Assembly: GCA_040289295.1 (NCBI GenBank)
Contig: PSLA01000004.1
Coordinates: 44,686 to 108,685, forward strand
DNA length: 64,000 bases
DNA from: J051 sp040289295
GTDB lineage: Bacteria; Armatimonadota; Fimbriimonadia; Fimbriimonadales; ATM1
Direction: 5' to 3'
Notes under the pieces: model-generated
What the model was told of the DNA's origin: nothing
The model's input: the letters and a program-made list of their open reading frames with translations, nothing else
Databases searched by the model: none
Shown here: positions 16,974-24,847 of the stretch, one piece after another
Layout of the letters: each line of letters starts with the position of its first letter
How positions within the stretch are numbered: position 1 is the first letter of the stretch
Position numbers and translations under genes: made by a program

Positions 16974-17920
16974 TTGCTGTGCAGCGCCTCGAGGTACCGC
17001 TCCGCCTCGATAGCCGCCATGCAACCGGTGCCTGCAGCCGTAACCGCTTGGCGATACACGCGGTCGGCGACGTCCCCGCAAGCGAACACTCCTGGAACCT
17101 TCGTTGCGGTGCTGAACGGCTTAGTGACAAGGTAACCGAGTTCGTCCATGTCAAGCACGCCCTTGAAAAGGTCGGTATTCGGTTTGTGTCCGATGGCGAT
17201 GAAGACACCCTCGACCGGGAGTTCGGAGGTTTCGCCCGTTTGAAGGTTCTTTAGTTTGACACCCACGACGCGGCGCTTAGGCTCCAGTTCTCCGAGGATG
17301 TCCTCCACCACTGTGTTCCAGATAAACTCGATCCTAGGGTTCTCGAACGCGCGCTCCTGCATAATCTTGGAGGCTCGCAACTCGCTTCGGCGATGCACCA
17401 CGTACACCTTTGACACATGGCGAGTGAGGAACAACGCCTCCTCCATCGCTGTGTCCCCTCCACCGACGACAACGACCTCCTTCCCGCGGAAGAAGAAACC
17501 ATCGCACGTTGCGCATGCGCTGACTCCGAAACCACCAAACGTCTTCTCTGCTTCGAGTCCCAGCCACTTTGCGTCGGCGCCAGTGGCGATGATCACCGTC
17601 TCAGCACGATACTCTTGGTCGTCCACGCGAACGGTGAACGGTCGTTCGGAAAAATCAACTCCGGTGACGACTTCATCACGTATGCGCGTGCCAAAACGCT
17701 TCGCTTGCTTGCGGAATAGTTGCATTAAATCCGGCCCGAGGATGCCCTCGGGAAAGCCGGGATAGTTCTCGACGTCGGTTGTGATCATCAGCTGACCACC
17801 CGGCAGAGCGCCGGCAAACAAAAGGGGCTCGAGATTCGCGCGAGCAGCATAAAGAGCAGCGGTGTAACCCGCTGGCCCTGATCCGATGATGATAACGTTC
17901 TCAACCTTGGATTCAGTCAT
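16970..17920 (-). CDS. trxB: Thioredoxin reductase
   Basis: 316 residues. FAD-binding GSGPAGYTAALYAARANL at residues 13-30, redox-active CATC at C136-C139, NADPH-binding GGGDTAMEEALFLTRH with the HRRSELRASK segment, and C-terminal ACGDVADRVYRQAVTAAGTGCMAAIEA all match low-Mr TrxR. It reduces thioredoxin with NADPH in the cytosol. It is first in a two-gene unit with the HEFGH protein and is divergent from the SDR at 18191 across a 270-nt structured intergenic region. Confidence 0.97.
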   Translation of the reverse strand: MTESKVENVIIIGSGPAGYTAALYAARANLEPLLFAGALPGGQLMITTDVENYPGFPEGILGPDLMQLFRKQAKRFGTRIRDEVVTGVDFSERPFTVRVDDQEYRAETVIIATGADAKWLGLEAEKTFGGFGVSACATCDGFFFRGKEVVVVGGGDTAMEEALFLTRHVSKVYVVHRRSELRASKIMQERAFENPRIEFIWNTVVEDILGELEPKRRVVGVKLKNLQTGETSELPVEGVFIAIGHKPNTDLFKGVLDMDELGYLVTKPFSTATKVPGVFACGDVADRVYRQAVTAAGTGCMAAIEAERYLEALHSK

Positions 17921-17970
17921 GCTAATTCAACGCTGGTGCGGTGCCACCTGTTCCCGGCGATTCTACCGCT

Positions 17971-18011
17971 GGCTATGGCATGCGGATCCACCGCTGCGGC
18001 TATGGCACGCG
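17971..18011. repeat. Imperfect direct repeat in the trxB-SDR intergenic region
   Basis: GGCTATGGCATGCG (17971-17984) and GGCTATGGCACGCG (17998-18011) differ at one base and are spaced 27 nt apart. They are each preceded by a related CCGCTG/CGCTGC. Possible operator sites; no regulator is identified. Confidence 0.4.
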
Positions 18012-18117
18012 AATTGCAAACAGGATAATCAACGCTTTTCACCCTCCTGCGGGCTGCCCGCAGCAGGCGACCCCGAGCCTGCGGTGGCGGGACGCGGCAG
18101 CACGCACCTCCGGAAGC

Positions 18118-18160
18118 GCGGCTCCCACGAGTCCGGACTTGTCGGGAGCCGCTATCTTTT
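18118..18160 (+). terminator. Long hairpin plus T-run upstream of the SDR gene
   Basis: GCGGCTCCC (18118-18126) pairs with GGGAGCCGC (18144-18152); inside, ACGAGTCC pairs with GGACTTGT. The stem is about 17 pairs with a bulged C, followed by TATCTTTT. It has intrinsic-terminator form on the plus strand although no plus-strand gene lies before it, so it may end a small RNA or act as an attenuator. Confidence 0.5.
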
Positions 18161-18190
18161 GCAGGGCAGCCCTGTGCCAAGATTCCCTGG

Positions 18191-18976
18191 ATGGATTTCT
18201 CCATCTCAGGTTGCGTAGCGATGGTCGCTGCGGCCAGCAGGGGAATTGGCAAGGCGGTGGCGAACGCGCTCGCCGGTGAGGGCTGCCGCGTCGCCATCTG
18301 CAGCAAAAACGAACAGCACCTCAAAGAAGCCCTCGACGACCTTCGTGCGCTGGGCGCGGACGCGCACGCCACACAGTGCGACGTGAACCGCGCCGAGGAC
18401 ATCAAGCGGTGGTTCGACGAAGTGGCGGAGAAATGGGAGCCGCCAAGCATCGTGGTAACCAACACGGGTGGGCCGATGCCGGGAAGAGTAGGAACGCTGG
18501 ATGACGAGTCTTGGCTGGGCGGCGTTGAGACGACGCTGCTCTGCGCGATCCGCATGACGCGGTTGGCCGTGCCCGCAATGGTTCGTCAAGAATGGGGTCG
18601 GATCGTGCACGTTACGTCTATCGTGGCGATGGAGGTCAACGATATCCTCGCCATCTCAACGACGCTCCGCTCCGGAATGCGCGGCCTCACGCGACTGCAG
18701 GCTCGCGAGTTCGGCAAACGCGGCATAACCGTTAACGCCGTCCTACCCGGCCACACGATGACCGACCGCCAGGTGGAACTCGCCGAGCGGCACCACGAAG
18801 AGACGGGCGAGGAGGCGGTAGAGTACTTCAAGCGCCTCTCCGACGCGATTCCAGTTGGTCGTCTCGGCAGGCCGGATGAGATCGGCGCGGTCGTCGCGTT
18901 TCTATGCAGCCGGCAGGCGTCGTTCGTCAACGGGGTAAGCCTGCTGGTGGACGGCGGCATGTCCAGTGCGGTTTAA
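18191..18976 (+). CDS. Short-chain dehydrogenase/reductase family protein, atypical active site
   Basis: 261 residues. The Rossmann opening is AAASRGIGKAVANALAGEG, with NTGGP in place of NNAG. The region that should carry YxxxK reads DILAISTTLRSGMRGLTR, so Tyr is replaced by Ser and Lys by Arg, as in a known divergent SDR group annotated as 3-oxoacyl-ACP reductases. The C-terminal PVGRLGRPDEIGAVVAFLCSRQASFVNGVSLLVDGG is canonical. NAD(P) binding is likely, standard reductase chemistry uncertain. No SD is evident at the ATG; the leader contains repeats and a terminator-like hairpin. Confidence 0.85.
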   Translation: MDFSISGCVAMVAAASRGIGKAVANALAGEGCRVAICSKNEQHLKEALDDLRALGADAHATQCDVNRAEDIKRWFDEVAEKWEPPSIVVTNTGGPMPGRVGTLDDESWLGGVETTLLCAIRMTRLAVPAMVRQEWGRIVHVTSIVAMEVNDILAISTTLRSGMRGLTRLQAREFGKRGITVNAVLPGHTMTDRQVELAERHHEETGEEAVEYFKRLSDAIPVGRLGRPDEIGAVVAFLCSRQASFVNGVSLLVDGGMSSAV

Positions 18977-18996
18977 GGTGGTAACATAAGGGCGCA

Positions 18997-19482
18997 ATGG
19001 CTGAGACTCGACGTTGGCTCTTCAAGCGGGAGGCGGATCACTTCGACATGGACTCGCTGATGAAGAAAGGCAAGCCTGTGCCATGGAAGAACGTGCGAAA
19101 CTACACCGTCCGCAACTGGATCCGGCAGGAGATGAAGCCGGGCCACAAGGTGCTTCTTTACCAAAGCGGCGCAGACGAGCCTGCGGTGCTCGGCGTGGGG
19201 GAGATCGCCCGCGAGCCGTATCCGGACCCGGCGCAGTTCGACCCCAAGTCGCCCTACTTTGATCCGCGAGCGAAGAAGGAGAAGCCGATTTGGTACATGG
19301 TGGACGTTAAGCCGCTGAAGGCGTTCCGCAATCCGGTGAAACTCGCCGAAATGCGGGCGAACCCGAACCTCGAAGGAATGATGGTGTTGCGCAAGGGCAA
19401 CCGCTTCAGCATGACGCCCGTCGAGCCGAAACATTGGAACGAAGTGCTGGCGATGGCGGGCGAGAAGAGCCCGAAGGCTTAG
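18997..19482 (+). CDS. EVE domain protein
   Basis: 161 residues forming a single PUA-like EVE domain: RRWLFKREADHFDMDSL at the start, WKNVRNYTVRNWIRQEMKPGHKVLLYQSGADEPAVLGVGEI in the middle and HWNEVLAMA at the end. EVE proteins bind modified bases in DNA or RNA and often sit beside restriction systems, but here it stands alone after an SDR. The stop shares bases (TTAG, 19479-19482) with the opposing gene's stop. Confidence 0.9.
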   Translation: MAETRRWLFKREADHFDMDSLMKKGKPVPWKNVRNYTVRNWIRQEMKPGHKVLLYQSGADEPAVLGVGEIAREPYPDPAQFDPKSPYFDPRAKKEKPIWYMVDVKPLKAFRNPVKLAEMRANPNLEGMMVLRKGNRFSMTPVEPKHWNEVLAMAGEKSPKA

Positions 19483-20240
19483 CGAACGGTAAAGATCGAT
19501 TCGGGGATCTCGACGTCGCGCAAAAGCCGGACTGTCCATCGGCTCGTGATGTTATACTGCACGCCGCCGTCCATCATGCCCTCTTCATACACCACGCCGA
19601 GCAGGTCGTAGGACTTGCTGACATAGAAGTAGATCGGAATCTTGACCTCTGGGCGGTTCGCCGTACGTCGGAAGCGGATGTATTCCCCTTTGATGACCCA
19701 TGCTTGCTGCTCTCCGACAGTGCGGTCCTCGAGCAAAGTAAGAGCGGAGAGTTCCTGCGTCAGCAGCCGCATCTCGTACTCGTTGTAGAACGCCACCGCA
19801 ACCGGGAACGATCGGTCAAGCAACAGCGGCGCAAACGCGTCCAACCCCTCGCTCACTCCCGAATAGTCGGGCACCGCCTCATACAGCTTCGGCGGGTCTC
19901 CGGGCAGAAGCCCCTTCGGAACGGTGTAGCCCAACTTCTTGCCGTCTGAGACGGCGGCAAACGAGTTCGGCATGATGTCGTCCCGCGGACTCCTCGACTG
20001 CTCGATGAAGAACTTCTTCGGCTTCGAGACGGCAAGCCGCGTGCTGATGACGACGCGCTTCTCGCCCGAACCGCTCCTTGCAGTCTGTTCGAAGACAACC
20101 GTGCCCTCCACACTCTTCGCTGCGTGGTACCGGGACAGCATCTCCTGAAAAATCTCCTTCGCGATCGGCTGCGGAGCCTCCGTCTCCGGTACCTGCGGCG
20201 CAGAAGCTACGACCATCGAAAGTGCAAGTGTTGCAATCAT
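19479..20240 (-). CDS. LolA-like secreted protein
   Basis: 253 residues from the ATG at 20240, which has GGAGGAA before it and overlaps the adenosyltransferase stop (ATGA). A signal peptide (MIATLALSMVVASA) precedes a half-barrel-type domain with MLSRYHAAKSVEGTVVFEQTA and KPKKFFIEQSRSP, resembling LolA/RseB-fold or DUF2092 proteins that bind lipids or sense envelope stress. A second protein of similar plan is at 47335-48039. Exact role unknown. Confidence 0.75.
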   Translation of the reverse strand: MIATLALSMVVASAPQVPETEAPQPIAKEIFQEMLSRYHAAKSVEGTVVFEQTARSGSGEKRVVISTRLAVSKPKKFFIEQSRSPRDDIMPNSFAAVSDGKKLGYTVPKGLLPGDPPKLYEAVPDYSGVSEGLDAFAPLLLDRSFPVAVAFYNEYEMRLLTQELSALTLLEDRTVGEQQAWVIKGEYIRFRRTANRPEVKIPIYFYVSKSYDLLGVVYEEGMMDGGVQYNITSRWTVRLLRDVEIPESIFTVR

Positions 20241-20767
20241 TCCGACTTCCTCCAAACTACCTCTTGGACGGCTGAGCGCGCGTTGGCGGTCCGCGCAAGC
20301 ACGAACAGCAGGTCCGAAAGGCGATTCAAGTATACAAGAATCGTTCCAACTTCTCCGCGGTCAGCGAGGACAGCGACGACGCTCCGCTCCGCCCGGCGGC
20401 AGACGGCCCGTGCGTGGTGCAAGTGCGCTGCCGCAAGGCTGCCGCCCGGCAAGATGAACTCCCTGAGCGGCGGGAGGCGCTCCTGCAAGCGGTCTATGAC
20501 CTGCTCCAGCCTCCCGACCGGCAGAAAGCCGTCGGGTGGCCCCGCACCGGCCAAGGCCGCGCCAACCTCAAAGAGCTCGTTTTGGATAACCGCGAGCTCC
20601 GCGTCCGTCTCTTCGTCTGTGCCGCATGCCCTGGCGAGGCCAATGACGGCGTTCAGCTCGTCCACGTCGCCCATGGCTTCGACGAGAGGGGCGTCTTTGC
20701 GAAGCCGCTTCCCGCCGACAACCCCCGTGTCGCCCTCGTCTCCGGTACGGGTGTAGATTCGTGCCAT
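20237..20767 (-). CDS. Cob(I)alamin adenosyltransferase, PduO type
   Basis: 176 residues. N-terminal RIYTRTGDEGDTGVVGGKRLRKD is the ATP-binding signature of PduO-type enzymes, and RRAERSVVAV plus VYLNRLSDLLFVLAR form the C-terminal helices with the cobalamin/trimer residues. It makes coenzyme B12 from cob(I)alamin and ATP. The frame stays open upstream to 21064, but homology begins at the ATG at 20767. It shows the cell uses adenosylcobalamin, relevant to the riboswitch at about 25.7 kb. Confidence 0.95.
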   Translation of the reverse strand: MARIYTRTGDEGDTGVVGGKRLRKDAPLVEAMGDVDELNAVIGLARACGTDEETDAELAVIQNELFEVGAALAGAGPPDGFLPVGRLEQVIDRLQERLPPLREFILPGGSLAAAHLHHARAVCRRAERSVVAVLADRGEVGTILVYLNRLSDLLFVLARTANARSAVQEVVWRKSE

Positions 20768-20774
20768 GGCTTGC

Positions 20775-20780
20775 AGTTTA
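20775..20780 (-). promoter_or_regulatory. -10 box of the adenosyltransferase gene
   Basis: TAAACT on the minus strand, seven nt before the ATG at 20767; no SD. Fits a leaderless start. Confidence 0.45.
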
Positions 20781-21157
20781 CGGGATGAGGCCGCGCGAGG
20801 TGCCCCACCATGGATTAAATGTCTCGAATCTGGATGTCCACCTGATGGAGGAACGTGCGTTCGACATCTGGGGTGCCGCTGTTCTTCGACATCCGCAAGC
20901 CGCACGGCTCCCGCCGCCGGTAGGCCGGGCGAGCGAGAGCGCATCTCACTCGAAGAATACAGGGGCTGAAAAAAGTCCCAATCGTCCGAACCAAACGCCT
21001 TGAACCCCCCGTCTAACGGTTGATTCGCCCTTTGGGCTGAATCATTCGATGCCTGCCTGCACATGAGGGGTCGGGCTTACGCTCCGACCCCCTCCTCTTT
21101 CTGCCTCATTCGCCGCCCGGGTGCCGTTCCCTGCTCTTTGAGGTGGATCACGGCAGG
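20781..21157. other. Divergent intergenic region with two hairpins
   Basis: No coding frame is convincing. Two hairpins are clear: TGATTC-GCCC, loop TTT, GGGC-T-GAATCA (21021-21044), and GGGGTCGG...CCGACCCC (21065-21094) followed by CTCTTTCTG. They could be terminators or regulatory structures ahead of the phosphoesterase gene. A plus-strand stretch at 20830-21010 looks weakly coding but has stops in all frames and no recognisable domain. Confidence 0.4.
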
Positions 21158-22766
21158 ATGCCCATGGTTGAGAGGCATAATCGCTACGTGGTCGGTATAC
21201 TTCTCGCCCTCTTAGGGTCGGGCTCACTCCAACCTGACCCGCAGGTATCGCTCGCCTCGGGCTTTGTTTTTGAGGACAGGAATCGCAACGGCGCTCGCGA
21301 CCCCCAAGAGCCTGGCATCCCCGGCGTGCGAGTGTCGAACGGGGAACAGATCGTCTCGACCGACCGGGACGGGCGGTGGCAATTACCGTGCGACGACGAC
21401 ACCATTTTCTTCGTGATCAAGCCGGCCGGGTGGATGACACCGACGGACGAGAACAACCTGCCGCGCTTCTTCTACATCCACAAGCCAAGCGGCTCCCCNN
21501 NNNNNNNNNNNNNNNNNNNNNNNGCCGCCAAGCCGCTTCGGTGGCGTCGAGCCAACCGGCCCGTTGCCGGAAAGCGTTGACTTCCCTTTGTACCGTAGAC
21601 CCGAGGGCGCCAGGTTCGAAGTGCTGATGCTGGGCGACACACAGACGCGAGACGTGCGCGAGGTCGGCTACCTGCGGCGCGACGTACTCGACCACCTCGT
21701 CGGTACCCGAGCGGCGTTCGGGGTTACCCTGGGCGACCTCGTGTTCGACGACCTGAAGGTACTGGCGCCCTATGTCCAGGCGGTCGCATCGGTAGACATC
21801 CCTTGGTACAACGTGCTGGGTAACCACGACATAAACCAGGACGCCGACGACGACGAGCACTCAGACGAAACGTTCAAGCGCTTCTTCGGCCCGTCGTACT
21901 ACTCGTTCGACCATGGGCCGGTGCACTTCATCGTAGTAAACAACGTCTACTGGACTGTCCTCGAGAGCGGCAGAAAACAATACCTGGGCGGACTATCCGA
22001 GAAACAGTTCCACTTCATTGAGAACGACCTTCGCGCGGTCCCACCGAGCCGCCTGGTCGTGCTGATGATGCACATCCCGCTCACCTATATGCGCGACGCG
22101 GATCGCAGGCGGCTACTCAGCATCCTGTCGAGCCACCCACACACTCTCAGCGTCTCCGCGCACACTCACACGCAGGAGCACGTGTTTCTCAAAGCGGAAG
22201 ACGGCTTCACTGGGCCGGTGCCGCATCACCATGTCATCAACGTGACCGCTAGCGGCAGCTGGTGGCAAGGCGCGCCGGACGAACGCGGAATCCCCCACAC
22301 AACAATGCGCTGCGGAGCTCCCAACGGCTGGTCTGTCTTTCGGTTCGACGGAAACCGGTACAGCATCCGTTTCTTCCCCGCCGGGCGCCCGGAGGCTTGG
22401 CAGATGCGCATCAACGTGCCGGACGTCGTGAACCTTACGCGTATCGAAGAGCATGAGTTCACGGTAAACGTGTTCGCAGGTAGTGAGCGATCGGTCGTCC
22501 GATTCCGGATTGACCGCCGCGGCGAGTGGACAACGATGCAAAAAGTGAATCGGCCAGACCCGTGGTACGTGCAACTGTACGAGCGTGACCGCGGGCTTCG
22601 TGCGCCGTACCGCCCACTGCCGGCTCCCGCAAACAGCATGCACCTGTGGGAAGGAACATTGCCGGAGAGCCTCGGCGCGGGCCCGCATCTGCTCGAGGTG
22701 GAGACAACCGACATGTTCGGGCAAACGGACCGAGCTTATGCGTCCTTCGTCGCAACGGCCGGTTAG
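21158..22766 (+). CDS. Calcineurin-like phosphoesterase with N- and C-terminal accessory domains (interrupted by assembly gap)
   Basis: The 5' part encodes a signal peptide and an N-terminal beta domain (SGFVFEDRNRNGARDPQEPGIPGVRVSNG) up to FYIHKPSGSP. After 25 Ns the frame resumes one register off (PPSRFGGVEPTGPLPESVDFPLY), which continues the same domain. Catalytic motifs follow: LGDTQ, GVTLGDLVFDD, NVLGNHDIN, MMHIPL and SAHTHTQ, the metallophosphatase ligand set. The rest is the family's C-terminal domain. The order matches MetallophosN-Metallophos-MetallophosC proteins, likely periplasmic phosphoesterases. The true gap length is probably not 25; the gene itself is likely intact. The start could also be the ATG at 21164. 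Confidence 0.85.
21499..21523. other. Assembly gap (25 Ns)
   Basis: A run of 25 Ns inside the phosphoesterase gene. The reading frame differs on either side although the protein domain continues, so the number of Ns is a placeholder. Confidence 0.99.
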
Positions 22767-23089
22767 GAATTCCCGAGTTGGTCGAAATTGCGCTCAATGG
22801 CATCGCGGTTGAGGTGCTCGGGCGCCTCTTCCGGGCCGGCAGCCTTCTCGTACGTTCCGTCGCCCCGGTTAACGTACTTTGAGAACCCGGTCGCCTCAAG
22901 GTTGCGGTCGGTCAGCTTGCTGGGTTTCTGGACGGTGGCGTCAAGCGGCATCGTGACGATGCGATGAACCGGGAAGAAGCAGTACGGGCAGGTGCTGAGC
23001 GGGTCGTCCGAGATGGAGTGGGCCACCTCGATAACTTCGGGGCAGCCTTCTCCTCGTTCGCCATCGTGTTCGTACTCGTAAGTCGGCAT
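22763..23089 (-). CDS. FmdB family zinc-ribbon protein
   Basis: 108 residues. It opens with MPTYEYEHDGERGEGCPEVIEV and continues SISDDPLSTCPYCFFPVHRIVTMP, the single zinc ribbon of FmdB-like proteins, though the first Cys pair is reduced to one Cys. The tail is acidic. A function as a small nucleic-acid or transcription-linked protein is only suggested by family. AAGGAG precedes the ATG. It shares stop bases (TTAG) with the phosphoesterase. Confidence 0.88.
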   Translation of the reverse strand: MPTYEYEHDGERGEGCPEVIEVAHSISDDPLSTCPYCFFPVHRIVTMPLDATVQKPSKLTDRNLEATGFSKYVNRGDGTYEKAAGPEEAPEHLNRDAIERNFDQLGNS

Positions 23090-23185
23090 CTCTGCTCCTT
23101 CTACGCCTCCGGGTCGCGGTAGAATTATGGGCTGATGCCGAAGACGATTGGAGCGTTCGGGCGAGTCGGCATGTGAAAAGTGCTG

Positions 23186-23211
23186 GATTTGGGCCGAATT
23201 CGAACCAAATC
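23186..23211. repeat. Inverted repeat in the FmdB-propeller intergenic region
   Basis: GATTTGG and CCAAATC flank a 12-nt centre containing GAATTC. It lies between the divergent FmdB and propeller genes and could be an operator or hairpin. Confidence 0.3.
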
Positions 23212-23300
23212 GCCATCGCGGCTGTCTAAACTATAGGTCGGTTGGCCGCGGTTTTGCGGTGAACGCGACAGAAAGCATCAACCCTGAAAGGAGACCGGTC

Positions 23301-24206
23301 ATGAAGCGTTATCTTGTTATTACTTTTACATTCGCGCTGGCGACAGCGCCCCTCATCATCGCAGGCTGCGGCGGCAACCGCAACGTACCTGGCGGCGGCG
23401 GTGGCGGTGGCACTACGAGTCCGATCGTCTTCCAGAGCGACCGCGCCGGCAACGTTGACGTGTGGATCAGCACGGGAACACCTGGCGGACCTCAACAACT
23501 CACCACAGCCCCGGGATTCGACGGCCAGCCGGCTCTGAGTCCCGATGGAACGAAGATTGCGTTTACTTCGGACCGAGCCGGTTCGCTCGATGTCTACGTG
23601 ATGGACATTGACGGCTCGAATCAAACGCGCCTCACCTTCTTCCCCGGCGACGCCAAGGACCCATCGTTCCACCCAAGCGGCCAGCAGATCGTGTTTGTTG
23701 CCCAGGATGTGAACGGCATATTCCAGGTGTACGTGATTCCGACCGCAGGAGGGTCGCCGACCCAACTCACGGCGGGGACAGCCGAGCACGCAGAGCCTGC
23801 CTTCAGTCCCGATGGCCAGCGCATCGCATACGCCTCAGATGAGGATGGAGACCTTGAACTGTTCGTCATGAACGCCCAGGGCGGGAACAAACAGCAACTG
23901 ACCAATAATACGGTTGCAGACACCATGCCCGCATGGCATCCGAGCGGCGACCGCTTGGTGTACGTCTCAAAGGAAGGCGGAAACCTTGACATCTGGGTGA
24001 TCCTCGCTACTGGAAGCGGAAAGCAACGCCTGACAACGGACCCAGCCAAAGACATCAGCCCTTGCTACTCAGCTGATGGGCAAGCAATCGTCTTCGAATC
24101 GGACCGGTCAGGCCACAGCCAGGTTTACCTGATGTCCGCCGTTAACGGAAGCGGCGTTCAAAATCTGACGAACAGCACGAGCAACGACGGCTCTCCCTGC
24201 TTCTGA
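23301..24206 (+). CDS. TolB-like WD40/PD40 beta-propeller lipoprotein
   Basis: 301 residues from the ATG at 23301 with GAAAGGAGA upstream. Lipobox IAGC at about residues 20-23, a Gly-rich linker, then six PD40 repeats of the form ALSPDGTKIAFTSDRAGSLDVYVMDIDGS. TolB-type propellers act in the periplasm or outer membrane, often as scaffolds; isolated ones like this are common in Armatimonadota and are not necessarily Tol-Pal parts. The spacing and repeat number are regular, with no sign of truncation. Confidence 0.9.
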   Translation: MKRYLVITFTFALATAPLIIAGCGGNRNVPGGGGGGGTTSPIVFQSDRAGNVDVWISTGTPGGPQQLTTAPGFDGQPALSPDGTKIAFTSDRAGSLDVYVMDIDGSNQTRLTFFPGDAKDPSFHPSGQQIVFVAQDVNGIFQVYVIPTAGGSPTQLTAGTAEHAEPAFSPDGQRIAYASDEDGDLELFVMNAQGGNKQQLTNNTVADTMPAWHPSGDRLVYVSKEGGNLDIWVILATGSGKQRLTTDPAKDISPCYSADGQAIVFESDRSGHSQVYLMSAVNGSGVQNLTNSTSNDGSPCF

Positions 24207-24228
24207 GACGGAGTGAGTGCGATCCGAT

Positions 24229-24245
24229 GGGGCAGTTGGTGCCCC
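24229..24245 (+). terminator. Small hairpin after the propeller gene
   Basis: GGGGCA, loop GTTGG, TGCCCC, 22 nt after the stop. No clear T-run follows, so a weak terminator. Confidence 0.4.
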
Positions 24246-24260
24246 GGGCTCCGCCTTGCC

Positions 24261-24290
24261 TTGCAATTGTATCGCGCGATCAGGTAGTCT
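24261..24290 (+). promoter_or_regulatory. Ferritin promoter
   Basis: TTGCAA (24261-24266), 18-nt spacer, TAGTCT (24285-24290), then only six nt to the ATG at 24297. Fits a sigma-70-type promoter giving a leaderless mRNA. Confidence 0.5.
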
Positions 24291-24296
24291 CAATGC

Positions 24297-24773
24297 ATGA
24301 TCAGTAAGACGTTAGGTACTCTGTTGGAAGCGCAGGTCGGCAACGAGCTGCAGGCGAGCAACATGTATCTCGCGATCGCTGTCTGGTTTGGGCAGCAAAG
24401 CCTCGATAAATGGGCTGCGTTCTTTTTCCGCCAGTCTGAGGAGGAGCGGGAACATGCGATGAAGATCATCCGCTTCCTTATCGATGTGGACTACCCGTTC
24501 AGCATTGCCGCCGTCGGTGCGTCCAAGGCGAACTACAAGGATGCGAAGGCAGCCGTCGGCGCGGCGATGAAGAACGAGCAGGCAGTAACCGGTCAATTCA
24601 AGAAGATGGCCGATGCGTGCATGAAGGAGAAGGACTTCACCGCCTTTCAGTTCATCCAGTGGTTTATCGAAGAACAGGTCGAGGAGGAGGCAACGATGAA
24701 AAAGCTACTGGACATCCTCGGATCCGTCTCCAGTGCTCGTGAGGCGGAGCTTCATCTGCCGTCAGGCGAGTAG
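24297..24773 (+). CDS. Ferritin (non-haem)
   Basis: 158 residues forming a four-helix ferritin. Ferroxidase residues are visible in LLEAQVGNELQASNMYLAIAVWF (first Glu), SEEEREHAMKIIRFL (Glu and His) and FIEEQVEEEATMKKLLD (third-helix Glu pair). It oxidises and stores iron in a 24-subunit cytosolic shell. Slightly shorter than E. coli FtnA but complete. It stands alone, terminated by a strong hairpin, and appears to be leaderless. Confidence 0.95.
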   Translation: MISKTLGTLLEAQVGNELQASNMYLAIAVWFGQQSLDKWAAFFFRQSEEEREHAMKIIRFLIDVDYPFSIAAVGASKANYKDAKAAVGAAMKNEQAVTGQFKKMADACMKEKDFTAFQFIQWFIEEQVEEEATMKKLLDILGSVSSAREAELHLPSGE

Positions 24774-24795
24774 ACCTCGCGCCTGTGTCGTGCGT

Positions 24796-24825
24796 GCTGG
24801 GCGGCGCATGACTGCGCCGCCCAGC
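24796..24825. terminator. Perfect 12-bp hairpin between ferritin and pseudopilin
   Basis: GCTGGGCGGCGC, loop ATGACT, GCGCCGCCCAGC. It is placed 23 nt after each of the convergent stops (24773 and 24848), so it can serve both strands; the flanking tracts are only weakly T-rich. Confidence 0.65.
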
Positions 24826-24847
24826 CTTATGTGAAACGGACCCGCGT

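Noticed and set aside
18000..18160. SRP RNA or other housekeeping ncRNA between trxB and SDR
   Set aside because: The conserved GGAAGNAGC-type SRP helix 8 is not present, and no other known RNA consensus was recognised.
20811..21010. A decayed plus-strand gene in the ATR-phosphoesterase intergenic region
   Set aside because: All frames have stops and no recognisable domain remains.
23186..23211. A tRNA-like T-arm (GGTTCGAATTC on the minus strand)
   Set aside because: No acceptor, D- or anticodon arms fit; it is a simple inverted repeat with an EcoRI-type centre.
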